A DNA stretch of 18,887 nt from Mucidula mucida (Eukaryota; Basidiomycota; Agaricomycetes; Agaricales; Physalacriaceae). Below, in pieces: positions 8,299 to 17,785 of the stretch (within the stretch, counting starts at the first letter, position 1; each line of letters starts with the position of its first letter). The stretch is taken from assembly GCA_015501055.1 (NCBI GenBank), contig JADNYV010000644.1:1-18887 (forward strand), in the 5' to 3' direction. The notes beneath the pieces are model-generated. The model was not told the DNA's origin and ran no database searches. It worked only from the letters and a program-made list of their open reading frames with translations. Position numbers and translations under genes: made by a program.

Positions 8299-9578
8299 CA
8301 AAGAACAGATCCAAGAATGAGAGACTCTAAGATTAAAGAAGCGGTCGATGTGATCAAGACAGAGGTAACTGACGAACAAGAGCATGACCTGAGTAGTCTT
8401 CTCACAAGAGACGATGTTGATGAAGCACTGAAACTCTCAGCAAACGGGAAAGCAACTGGGCCGCGAGGAATACCATATGAGGCAATCAAAATTGTCAATG
8501 CCTGGAATGTAGCAAACAAAAAAAATGACGAGCCCGGCTTTGATATAGTACGCACCATGCAGCTGGTCTTCAACGACATAGAGCGGCATGGCATGTGCGA
8601 AGGAACAGGTTTTGCAGAGAGCTGGATGTGTCCGCTCTATAAGAAAAACGTCCGATCAGAGATAGCCAACTACCGACCAATCTCACTGCTTAACACAGAC
8701 TACAAAATCATGACAAAAGCTCTAGCCATCAAACTAGCCCAAGCTGCACCAACGCTGATTCACCCCAGTCAAGCTGGATTCGTCCCAGGTCGAAGCATCT
8801 ACGATCAAATCTGGCTAACGAAAAGAATAATTGAACTTGCTGAAGCAGAAGAACAGAATGGGGTCATTGTCTTCCTAGACCAAGAGAAGGCCTACAACAA
8901 AATCGAACACAACTACCTGTGGGAGGTGCTAGCAGGCTATAAGATTCCAGAACAATTCATAGGCACCGTCAAATCGCTATACTCCGACGCACATACCACG
9001 GTATACATCAATGGAATTGCAAGCACATCATCGTTTAAAGTAACTCGAGGGGTACGACAAGGCAACCCGCTGTCATGCCTGCTGTTTGACCTGGTGATCA
9101 AACCGCTCGCTGAACTCCTGAGGCAATCGAACCTTCAAGGGTTCCACATCGCCGGAACAGAAGAACGGGTCATAGCGACCTTATTTGCAGACGACACCAC
9201 TGTGCTTCTAGCCGAATACGACGACTTTGAAGACTTGTCGACAATTCTAGACAACTGGTGCATTGCATCAGGCGCAAAATTCAACATCAATAAGACAGAA
9301 ATCCTACCAATTGGGGTCCCAGCACACCGGGAAGGTGTGCACAACAATAGGTGCATGAGCGGCCTCGGTAATAACCCGGGAAAGAATCTGCCAGACGGGA
9401 TCAAAGTCACAATGGATGGAGAAGCAGTTAGAACCCTTGGCGCATGGGTTGGAAACGGCGTAGAGCAGAACGGCGTATGGACGCGTACACTTGACAAAGT
9501 AGAGGAGAACCTTAATCGGTGGGAAAGAGGCCACCCAACCATGGAAGGTCGGCGTCTCATCATACTCATGGTAGTGGG
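8299..9578 (+). pseudogene. LINE reverse transcriptase domain
   Basis: This is the RNA-templated DNA polymerase. Counted from ATG 8317: NYRPISLLNTDYKI (118-131), QAGFVPGRS (152-160), motif A VIVFLDQEKAYNKI (D188), RGVRQGNPLS (244-253), motif C FADD (290-293). The core is complete, and the metal-binding Asp residues of motifs A and C are present. Position 194 is Asn where most relatives have Asp (KAYDK). The frame ends prematurely at 9585 because a G run at 9576-9580 appears one base short. The coding frame continues in the next register (MTQYLTKVQ...). Confidence 0.9.
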
Positions 9579-11290
9579 GGCATGACGCAGTACCTGACGA
9601 AGGTGCAAGGAATGCCAAAACCAGTCGAAGACCGCCTGGAACGAAGGATCCAAAAATTCCTATGGGGAGACAAGAAGAAAATCAATGTAAACAAGGAAAC
9701 GGTATATGCGCCAATTGAAGAAGGCGGCCGAAATCTCCTAGATATACTCTTGAGAAATGAAGCGATAACGATCACATGGCTGAAGTCATACCTAGATTTC
9801 GGGCCCAATCACCCTACGTGGGCAGCGGCTGTAGACGCAATAGTTGCACACCATATGCCAGCATCAGAAGAGAATGTTGATCTAACACAACGAATGATTG
9901 TATTCCTACAATCATGGAAGGCAAGCAATACAAAACTGCCGGACGACATCAAGAGGATGTTCCAAACAGCAATGAAGTATAACGTTACCCTTGACGGCCT
10001 GGCGCTGTCACGAGAAATCCTGCGGGAAATGCCCATCTGGTACCACATTAAATCCAAGGGAATGAGAGGCCTATTCAACAGAGGGGTTCAGGTCAAATGC
10101 CTGAAAATGAGACACGAGGTGAGAACAGTCGGGGACGCAGAAAAGCTTGCGCTGCTCACCGGCGGGAACAGGCACACACACCGGCAAAAATGTGCATGCG
10201 ACCCGTGCAAGGAAGCTAGAGACAAGGGATGTGAGCACCCATATAAATGCTTTGCCAAGGCCAAAGACCTCCTAAACTCCCTCCCCGAGAAGTGGAATCC
10301 CCTTCTAAATAAACCAGAAGATGAGCCAGAAAGACTCCATGATGAAGACGAAGAGAACACACTGTTTAAAAGACACCTCACAATGGAAGGCAGTCTAGGA
10401 AATGTCTTCAGAATATTTGCCGACGGAAATGAATGTACAAAGACATTCACACCAGATACTACCTACCCCGAAGAGGATGAGATCGTAGCCTATACAGATG
10501 GCTCCGCAATCAATACTGGAACAAACAATGCCACGGCCGGGGCAGGAATCTACTTCGGGGAAGAAGATGACAGGAATATGAGCCTAAGAATTCCGGACGA
10601 AGTAGGGGTAACCAACCAAGCAGCTGAGCTAGTAGCAGCAAAAACGCTGGCCGAAATGGTACGACCTTATGACCCAATGAGATGTATCAGCGACTCCCGC
10701 CACGTCCTAGACGGACTCTTAGGGAGATTCCACAAATGGGAAGATGAAGGCTACTTCCTAATCAGCAATAGCCTGATAACACAGACAATGATAGCTCGTT
10801 TCCGAGCACGCACAGCGGATACACACCTAGAATGGGTAAAAGGCCATTCCGGTGACAGAGGAAATGAAGGTGCCGACGAACTAGCCGGAAGCGCGAGCCG
10901 CAGAGACATTCCCGATATCGTCGACCTCACTATCCCACCCGAGCTATGGATGCGGGGAGCGAAGCTCAAAGCGCTAACTCAGACATCCGCATATAAGATA
11001 ATAAGAAAATGGAAAATGCAGAGCGACACGTACCAAGAGAAACTAGACCGGAAAAGAACAGAAGAAAACATCATCGACACGAGGAAAGCTGCCGCCGAAC
11101 GATGCGAAGCCGAGGTATTGCGAAAACAGCTGTGGTACTTGATCCGGAAAAAAGACTTTACCAGATCAGTCCGATACTTCATGTGGATGTTAATACATGA
11201 TGCCTACAACGTAGGCAACCACTGGAAGCACATACCGGGGTGCGAGACTAGAGCGACGTGTCAGACATGCGGCACTGAAGAAAACATGGG
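9579..11290 (+). pseudogene. LINE RT thumb, Cys-rich segment, RNase H; cut off by an LTR
   Basis: One open frame continues from the RT. Numbering here is from the frame opening at 9519. It holds the thumb/connection (about 21-190), a Cys-rich motif KCACDPC...GCEHPYKC (224-244), and an RNase H with the catalytic set D327 (YTDGSA), E370 (AAELVA), D392 (SDS) and D453 (GADELAG), plus H443. RNase H removes the RNA template strand. The C-terminal zinc-finger-like motif begins (CETRATCQTCGTEENM) and is then interrupted at 11291. The last four residues before the stop at 11303 are LTR sequence. The RNase H itself looks intact. Confidence 0.9.
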
Positions 11291-11817
11291 TGTTAGCGAC
11301 TGACTAAGCCACGAGACTCAACCAGGTACCACAGCAAGAACTAAAGAGAAAACGTTTGCATTTGTAAGACTAGGCTAGGCCAGGTGTATAAACGAGATCG
11401 GAACTAAAGTACAATGATACTACACTACTGCTTATATACTAGTAAGTCTGTGTTTGAGACTCCTTGTCCATATGCGTTTCCACTAGGGATGCTCCACGCC
11501 CTTGACCCAGTGTGGTATGCTACTAGTCCGTGAAACCATTAAATACGAGTGGTAACTGCATGTAAGTAATAATACTGAAACGTCCATGTGTGCTACGAGT
11601 GTCGGCGGTGTGTATACAATAGGGAGTCCATGAGGTATCAGCATGTATGATGTCATCCATGTATTGGACGTGTGTCCGACATGAGTACGGCTTCGGTAAT
11701 GAAAAGGAGTATGATCGGTGACGAAACAGATGATGAAACAGTCCGTTGGTTGATAAGACAAGCCCCCCGATAAGATATGATAAGATTGAAAATGTGAAAA
11801 TATGGCGATTCATAACA
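11291..11817 (-). repeat. 3' LTR of the chromovirus (527 bp)
   Basis: In element sense it begins TGTTATGAATCGCC and ends CGCTAACA, with 5-bp inverted ends TGTTA/TAACA. It matches the right LTR with scattered single-base differences, most substitutions being CpG to TpG or CpA. A TATATAAG box lies at 11431-11438, and the segment complementary to the primer site lies at 11395-11406. Confidence 0.95.
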
Positions 11818-11820
11818 TCA

Positions 11821-11830
11821 CCCCCTCTTT
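11821..11830 (-). other. Polypurine tract of the chromovirus
   Basis: In element sense, AAAGAGGGGG lies three bases before the 3' LTR. This is the expected position and composition for the primer of plus-strand DNA synthesis. Confidence 0.75.
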
Positions 11831-13440
11831 AAGGCGCAAGTTCCATTCTGCGCCAGAGTCGCTCCATGAGGGCCGCAGAGGGTAGTGTGACGTCAAGGGG
11901 TTCGGTGTCAGGCAGTGGCATGGGTCGGAACAGATGTGATGGAAATTGCGACATGGGGACTTCAATGCGAGCAAGCGCGGGTGGCTTTGGCTTGTTTGGA
12001 TATTGTTGGTGGAAATCGCTGATAGCTTCATCGGCATTTTTGAGATTGCATGCCGGTTCCCATGTCTGCTCGTGTGTGCCATAACCCTTCCAGTGAACCT
12101 TGTATTGGAAACCCCCGCGGTACTTTCGGGAATTAACCACTTTCTCAACCTCCCATTCCGGTTCGGCTCCTTCCAGCACAGGTGGTGGACGCGTGTCTTG
12201 GGGTTGTGTCGGAAATTGGGGCTCGTGGTAAGGCGTCAACAGGGCCTCATTGAACACGGGATGGATGCTTTTCCACGTGTGAGGAATCTGGAGCTTGTAA
12301 GAGCTCGTCCCGACTTTCTTGATCACTTTGAACGGCCCGAAGCGTTTGTCATCGAGCTTCTTCATTGGTCAATCCGTGCTGAGATTCGTCCCTTCCAGCC
12401 ATACTTTGTCGCCTTCCTTGTACTCCACTGCCTCTGTCCGTTTCCTGTCATAAAACCGTTTCATATCCTCTTTGGCCATCTTCAATGCCGACCCCACTTC
12501 GTCCCATGTTTTCCTCATGCCGTCAGCAAACTCCAGCGCAGTCTCATTTCTCGATGCCGTTTTCGGGGCGGTGCCTTTGTAGGGGTGTCTGCCCATGTCT
12601 GCAAGAACGGAGTGACTTTGTGCCGAGTGAACTCGATCTTGTAAACAAATTCGCAGAGGGTAGCCATTCGTGCCAGTCGTTCTGATGGTAGTTGACAAAT
12701 AACCGTAAGAAATGTTCTATCTCTTGGTTCAGCCGTTCCGTCTGCCCATTTGCCTGTGGATGATACGCCGTTGTAAAGTTTCCTTGTATGCCCAACAACC
12801 GGTACAACTCCTTCATAAAACGCGAGTGGTATTGTGGACCGCGATCATGTATCATCTGGCGTGGCATCCCATGTATGGGGAAAATGCGATCTCGGTAGAT
12901 GCGGGCCATGCCTTCTGACGTCAGAGTGGTGTGTGTCGGTATGATGCGTAATCGCTTTGTGAAATGGTCCACAAACGTGCTGATAGCGTTGTATCCTCCT
13001 GATTCCGGCAGCTCTCCAATCATGTCCGTCCCTACTATTCCCATGGCTCGCTTGGCACATCAATAGGATGAAGAGGTGCAGCCGGCTTCGTGCGATGTAA
13101 CTTTGTAACCTGGCATTTTTGACACCCTTCCACGTATTCTCGGACGTCTCGGCTAATTCCAGGCCACCAATAGGTGCGTGTGATCAGCTCGAGGGTCTTG
13201 TACCGTCCGGATGCCCTGCAAGCTGTGCATCATGATGCATTTCAATAACTTTTCCCCGCAATTCCTTGTCCTTCGGTATGTAAATACGGTCTTTCCACAT
13301 AATAAGTCCATTTTCCTTCTCTTCCCATCCTTTTTCTTTGTTTTCTAATGCTTTTTGTACGTATCTGTCTTTGTTTCCTTTTCTTTGTTTGATTTTGTTA
13401 AGTAATTCGTCCTCCGGTGTATCTACTGTATGTAAAGAAA
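11829..13440 (-). pseudogene. Chromovirus integrase and chromodomain, frameshifted
   Basis: Integrase inserts the DNA copy. In element order: HHCC zinc-binding region (MHHDAQLAGH near 13210-13240, then CQKCQ near 13115-13125); catalytic core in the 13044-12544 frame with D7 (GTDMIG), D67 (HDRGPQY) and E103 (GQTERLN), 35 residues between the last two, so the DD35E triad is complete; then a C-terminal part holding KVWLEGTNL and GPFKVIKKVG in a further frame. The last frame (12365-11829, 178 residues) ends in a chromodomain, EWEVEKVV...YKVHWKGY...TWEP, keeping aromatic residues W71, W92 and Y95 at the histone-methyl-lysine cage positions. Frame breaks lie near 13215, 13042, 12590 and 12366, several in homopolymers. 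The chromodomain should steer insertion towards methylated-histone chromatin (family knowledge). Confidence 0.9.
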
Positions 13441-14800
13441 ATTGAATTTTGAAATAAAAAACTCCGGCTTGAGCAAAACAACGTTTTCGTTATCTTTTTC
13501 CCCCTTCTCAAGGCCTGTCATCCTTGACAAGGCATCAGCTTTCCCCATCGTCTTGCCCGGCTTGTGAATCATCTGTATGTCATATTCCGCTAACTCCGTA
13601 ACCCATCTCGCCTGCCTCCGATTCAACTTCTGTGGCTTCCGGAAGTACTGGAGGTTTTGATGATCGGTAAACACCTCCACCGTTTCCTTTGCTCCAAGGA
13701 GATATTGTCTCCAGTCGTCAATTGAGTCCATAATAGCCATCATCTCTTTGTCGTAGATCTCATAATTGCGCTCTACTTCGTTCAGCGCGCGAGACCGAAA
13801 GGCTACTGGTCTCCATTTTCCGTCAACCAACTGGGAAAGAACCGCCCCGTTCGCATAGTTGAGGAGTCTGCCTCGACTCGAAACTTGCCGTCGTCCGTGG
13901 TACGATCAGAACGGGTTCTTCCGTCATCCTCCGCTTCAACTCCTCAAATGCCTCGTGCTGCTCCATGCCCCAAACCCACTCGCCCTTCCCGGTTAGCGAT
14001 GTCAATGGCTTCGCTACTCCCGCAAATCCCCGGATGAAACGTCGGTAGAAGTTGCAGAAGCCCAGGAATGACTGTACTTCCTTCTTCTTCGTCGGCTCCT
14101 TCCATTCCTTCACTACGGCCACTTTTGCCGGATCCATCTTCACTTCTCCTCCTCCAACAATAACTCCTAAGTAGTCTACAGTATGTGCCTCAAAACTACA
14201 TTTCTCGGGTTTTAAATACAACTTATTTACTCGTAATATTTCTAATACCCTTCGTACAATCTGTCTATGCTCCTCGAGAGTGTTCGTAAAGATAAGTATA
14301 TGTCCAAGTAGACTATAACATGTCCGTCATCATCAATTCCTTCAGAATGTGATTCATGAACGATTGGAACGTTGCCGGCGAGTTTGTAAGTCCGAAGAAC
14401 ATGACTGAGGGCTCGAACAGGCCTCGGTTTGTTCTAAACGCCGCTTTCCACTCATCACCTTCTTTGATCCGGATGTTATTGTAACCCATCGGACATCCAT
14501 CTTTGTAAAACCTTTGCTCCCTTCAACTTGTCAATAAGCTCCTGGATCAACGGCAAGGGGTATCGGTTCTTGATTGTCATGTCGTTCAACTTCCGATAAT
14601 CTTGTACTGGCCGAAGACTTCCATCCTTCTTTTGACAAAGAAGAAGGGTGATGCCATAGGTGAAATTGATGGCCGTATACGTCCCGTCCGTATGTTTTCT
14701 TCCAGGAACTCATCTAACGCCTTCTGCTTGGATGGACTAAGGGGATAAACCTTGCAGTCAACCGGTTTGGAACCAGGCGTAAGTTCTATTGCGTGATCCC
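13423..14800 (-). pseudogene. Chromovirus reverse transcriptase and RNase H, heavily frameshifted
   Basis: RT motifs appear in several frames: a [18 protein letters not shown] start near 14790, [11 protein letters not shown] near 14660, the TKMD motif A region near 14500, [10 protein letters not shown] near 14380, and YLD at 14302-14310 where the second Asp of the YLDD box is lost through a one-base deletion. The frame at 14221-13823 has KPEKCSFEAHTVDYLGVIV and FLGFCNFYRRFIRGFA, the conserved region after motif C. RNase H follows in the 13830-13423 frame (YDKEMMAI, FTDHQNLQYF, KADALSR). At least six one-base breaks fall here, including runs of A, T and G. As written the polymerase cannot be made. 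Confidence 0.9.
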
Positions 14801-15766
14801 AGGGTCTTCGCTCCGGTAACTTGTCAAAGTCGCCTTGCTGAATACATCGGAGAATTCCTCGATGTAAGGTGCAGCAGCGGATGAAGGCTGTTGTGATCTC
14901 AGCTTTTCTCCGCTTTTGCGATAGTTGTCCCAGTCCATCCAGAACAAACGCTCTCCCTCTTCCAACTTCTCTTCTACGTCTTCTCCTTCATCTTCCGGTG
15001 AGTTGTACTCGGGTAGATAGCCGCAGCGGTCTGGGCATCGATCAAAAGTCAATGTGGATTCCGTCCAGTTGATCGTGGGGTTGTGATATTGTAGCCAATC
15101 TAGCCCCAAAAAGATACTTGTTTTGCCGAGATTGGTGACGGCCAACTCAATCTTTTCGGCGTGATCTCCGATCTTCATCCGGACCTCCACAAAACCTTCG
15201 ATTGCTCCTCCCTCGTTTAGGGTTCCATCCGCATTGTAGACAGGGAGCTTGACCGGTAACTCCTTGATCGGGAGTCCGTTCTTCTCGACGAATTCTTTAT
15301 TGACACAAGAACCCGTTGCTCCACTGTCAAGAAGGGCACTCGTTTCCCATTCAGAGCCTGTGTGTACGCTCTCTATGGTTACTCGGAGTTTCATGTCCTG
15401 CCCCTTTGTTCCCCGGATGTACTTCCTCGACTTTTTCAACTCCGTCACAACTTCCACCGCAGCTTCCTTTGTCAACGCTCTGATCGCCATCACCTTCTCC
15501 TCCGTCGCTTCTCTCTCTCTCCGCTCCGGCATCCATGCTCTCAAAATTCCCACTGCTCTCGACACGTTATCCTCTCTTAGCCGTTGTGCGATCCACTCGG
15601 GCGTATTTGGCTCAAATCTTTCTTTCGCAGGTTTTGGTGGTAAAGTCGTCGATGATATTTTAGATGTTTCAGTACCCGTACTATAAATAGATTCTGCATC
15701 TGACAACCCTTTCCTTGATGACTGCTCCGGCAGGACTGCGTCTACTGCGGGAGCTTCGCAAAACCC
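14786..15766 (-). pseudogene. Chromovirus aspartic protease region of pol
   Basis: The frame is open from 15961 to 14786, but it overlaps gag at the start. The pol part begins near 15766 (GFCEAPAVDAVLPEQ). The retropepsin active site is SALLDSGATGSCV, with the catalytic Asp codon at 15326-15328. FLGLDWLQYHNPTINW follows, typical of Ty3/gypsy proteases. The enzyme would cut the Gag-Pol polyprotein. The segment leads directly into the start of RT ([13 protein letters not shown]), where a one-base loss in GCGGAC breaks the frame near 14815. Pol is in the -1 frame relative to gag. Confidence 0.85.
15724..15766 (-). promoter_or_regulatory. Candidate -1 ribosomal frameshift signal at the gag/pol junction
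   Basis: In element sense: GGGTTTT (15766-15760) sits in the gag frame as G GGT TTT, the X XXY YYZ pattern. Five bases follow, then GCTCCCGCA (15754-15746) and TGCCGGAGC (15732-15724) can pair as 5 bp, one C-C mismatch and 3 bp around a 13-base loop that itself has GAC/GTC. A -1 slip at the heptamer gives exactly the pol frame. The gag stop TAG is at 15742-15744. Loss of one G from an original GGGG run would give the same frame relation, and such losses are common in this element. Confidence 0.35.
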
Positions 15767-16668
15767 AACTCTTCGGCCAGCTTCTTCTTCTCCTCGTCGT
15801 TCATTTCGGTCCATAAACCCCGAATCGTCTGGGGTCGACCCTTCTTCGGACAGAACCTGCTGACGTGGCCATGTTCGCCACAGCTGAAGCAAAGTCCTCT
15901 TCGACGTGCATTGTGATGTCCATCGGCCTGCCGGCTCCTCCATAGGTAACACCGGTGGCATCTCGTCGTGTGATCGGCGTTGGGGGTGGGTTCGTAGGAT
16001 TGGCTCTCGATGTAGCCGCCTGCGGAGCTAGGGGCCGGGACTGCATGCCGGACCTCTTGCTCGCCGCCCGCCTTCTCCACAGCTGATCAATCTGAAGGAT
16101 CTGTGCCTTCCAATCCTTGTACTTCTCTGGCAACCCGTCTCGGCTGCCATAGATCTGATCAATGATCTTCTCGTTGACGTTGGTCTCGAGAAGTCGCACG
16201 ACGAATGCGTCATCCTTCGAATATCCTGCCTGAGTGAGCAGGACCTCGAACTTCTGGAAGAAATCTTGAGCGGTGTCTTGCCCCTGGCGCAACCGCTCGA
16301 TCTGGTCTTGCGCGTCTCGCGCGAGGTTGGAATCCACAAATCGCTCCTTCAAGTCTCCTTGAACTCCGTCCAAGAGACTGTCCATTCCTCTTCTTCCTCA
16401 TCGAAGTTCTGGTCCGAGTAGTTCTGGACCCATGCATCTACGTGATCTCCTCGGATGTAGGAGAGAACAACATCGATCCTTTCGGAGTCAGATGTGAGGT
16501 TGTTCTTCTTGTCACGGATGTATGTGAACATCGATCGCCACCAGCTCTTGTACTTGGACTTGTCCCCGTCATAGTCGTAAGGCTTGTTGACCAGGGATCG
16601 GCCTTTGATTTCACATCGGCATGATGAGCGGGTGTGTGAGGAGCGGTTTCGGGTGCTTCGTTGGACAT
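15742..16668 (-). pseudogene. Chromovirus gag, frameshifted
   Basis: Gag forms the particle and binds the RNA. It starts at ATG 16668 (MSNEAPETAPHT...). The frame changes near 16600-16617, after which comes the capsid-like region KSWWRSMFTYIRDK. It changes again near 16365 (LKERFVDSNLARDAQDQIER, FFQKFEVLLTQAGYSKDDAF; retrotransposon-gag type helices), and once more near 15905-15925. The last frame has the knuckle CFSCGEHGHVSRFC (C-x2-C-x4-H-x4-C) and ends KKLAEELGFAKLPQ then TAG. Total length would be about 300 residues. Three one-base breaks make it unreadable as one protein here. Confidence 0.88.
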
Positions 16669-17247
16669 GATGATCGGGGTGATAGGATCGGAGAGTGAAA
16701 GGGTGAAAGTGGGGATATGGGAGATGCGGATTTGATGAAACGGGTGAGGGAATAGAGGTTTGGATGAATAAGGAGGAGTCGCCTAGATCTGAGATAGAAT
16801 CCAGGACTTGGTAGGGTGGGGAATGATGGTGTGTATCGTAAGGTAAGTAAGGTAGGTAGGTATCGTAACTGTCTACCTATTTTACCGACTACTGACTACG
16901 TATCTACGGAGCCCAAGAGCTCGTCACAAGTTCGCAATTGCCCAGCCGACGTCCCTCTGGTGTGAGGTAAGCCGAAGTTTTCCTGGGAACGGGGTTGACC
17001 CGTAAACAGCGCCCACTGAAGTGCAACTGCCAAAAGTTCGTTCTCGTGAGAGCGGCTACTTCCAGCACCCGAGGCAGTTATCTCTAACTGTTAGCCGGCG
17101 CTACTGGGACCAATACACACGTATGCGGACGTGCGCTGGAATTAGGAATCCGTCGATCTGTAAACAGGAAAGGGAATGGGGAATGTGCGATGATCAAACA
17201 GCGAAGTGCTGATCGACGATCAGGGATGTGTGGTAGGTGGTAGAAAG
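16669..17247 (-). other. Untranslated leader of the chromovirus
   Basis: This lies between the primer site and the gag start. It is purine-rich near gag and has a GGTAAG/GGTAGGT-like low-complexity patch near 16840-16862. No long coding frame fits the element. It is the expected place for a packaging signal, but none can be identified by eye. Confidence 0.55.
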
Positions 17248-17259
17248 TAGTTCCGATCT
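17248..17259 (-). other. Self-complementary primer-binding site
   Basis: In element sense AGATCGGAACTA starts 2 nt after the 5' LTR. It is the exact reverse complement of TAGTTCCGATCT inside both LTRs (17378-17367 and 11406-11395). It has no TGG start as a tRNA-primed site would. The match identifies it as a Tf1/sushi-like self-priming site. Confidence 0.7.
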
Positions 17260-17261
17260 TC

Positions 17262-17785
17262 TGTTAGCGACTGACTAAGCCACGAGACTCAACCAGGTAC
17301 CACAGCAAGAACTAAGGAAGAAAGCGTTCGCGTTCGTAAGACTAGGCTAGGCCAGGTGTATAAACGAGATCGGAACTAAAGTACAATGATACTACACTAC
17401 TGCTTATATACTAGTAAGTCTGTGTTTGAACTCCTTGTCCATACGCGTTTCCACTAGGGATGCTCCACGCCCTTGACCCAGTGTTGTATGCTACTAGTCC
17501 GTGAAACCATTAAATACAGTGGTAACTGCATGTAAGTAATAATACTGAAACGACCATGTGTGCTACGAGTGTCGGTGGTGTGTATACAATAGGGAGTCCA
17601 TGAGGTATCGGCATGTATGATGTCATCCATGTGTTGGCGTGTGTCCGACATGAGTACGGCTTCGGTAATGAAAAGGAGTATGATCGGTGACGAAACAGAT
17701 GATGAAACAGTCCGTTGGTTGATAAGACAAGCCCCCGATAAGATATGATAAGATTGAAAATGTGAAAATATGGCAATTCATAACA
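17262..17785 (-). repeat. 5' LTR of the chromovirus (524 bp)
   Basis: In element sense it starts TGTTATGAATTGCC and ends CGCTAACA. It pairs with the left LTR, with about 3-4% differences by eye, including several one-base indels. U3 holds a cluster of three GATAAG motifs (17721-17726, 17737-17742, 17747-17752, window plus strand) and the TATA box. Confidence 0.95.
17367..17410 (-). promoter_or_regulatory. LTR core promoter: TATA box and likely transcript start
   Basis: TATATAAG (17410-17403 in element sense) is followed 33 nt from its first base by AGTTCCGATCT (17377-17367), the segment complementary to the primer site. This spacing fits a Pol II start, which would place the complementary bases at the very 5' end of the RNA. 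The same arrangement is in the left LTR. Confidence 0.65.

Larger units (their letters stand above)
6078..11290 (+). mobile_element. Non-LTR retrotransposon (LINE), APE-RT-RNase H type, 3'-truncated and broken
   Basis: The element moves by target-primed reverse transcription. Order of parts: low-complexity N-terminal region (from about 6268), APE-type endonuclease (6939 on), linker, reverse transcriptase (8317-9570), Cys-rich segment (about 10180-10250), RNase H (about 10485-10890) and the start of a terminal Cys motif. Presence of RNase H and this order fit the fungal Tad1/I-like groups. The left border is inferred from where the CCHC duplicate ends and is uncertain. The right side stops abruptly inside CQTCGTEENM at the LTR of the chromovirus, and no 3' end, poly-A or target-site duplication is visible. 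Three in-frame TGA codons and at least three frameshifts make this copy inactive. Confidence 0.9.
11291..17785 (-). mobile_element. Chromodomain-bearing Ty3/gypsy LTR retrotransposon (chromovirus)
   Basis: The 6.5-kb element lies on the minus strand with TG...CA LTRs at both ends and internal order leader, gag, protease, RT, RNase H, integrase, chromodomain. This order and the terminal chromodomain define chromoviruses. A self-complementary primer site next to the 5' LTR points to the Tf1/sushi branch. The LTRs differ by about 3-4% by eye. The coding region has at least ten one-base frame breaks, and in the stretches I read in the corrected frames I saw no in-frame stop. The left neighbour is LINE coding sequence and the right neighbour is an unrelated gene. 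The five bases flanking each end (ATGGG and GTCTC) do not match, so no target-site duplication exists. Confidence 0.95.

Noticed and set aside
7440..9585. Programmed frameshifts inside the LINE ORF (7465-7475, 9576-9580)
   Set aside because: They fall inside the endonuclease and at the end of RT, where expression control makes no sense. One is at a G run, so an indel is the better explanation.
9135..9653. Minus-strand frame of 172 codons in the LINE
   Set aside because: Antisense to the RT FADD region and the thumb; no independent motif.
11946..12644. Plus-strand frame of 232 codons in the chromovirus
   Set aside because: Antisense shadow of integrase and chromodomain, whose catalytic motifs are on the minus strand.
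17021..17212. Small plus-strand frame in the chromovirus leader
   Set aside because: Opposite to the element and within its leader; no protein-like pattern beyond chance length.
17240..17261. tRNA-primed binding site next to the 5' LTR
   Set aside because: No TGG start and no recognisable tRNA 3' end complement. The self-complementary match is far better.
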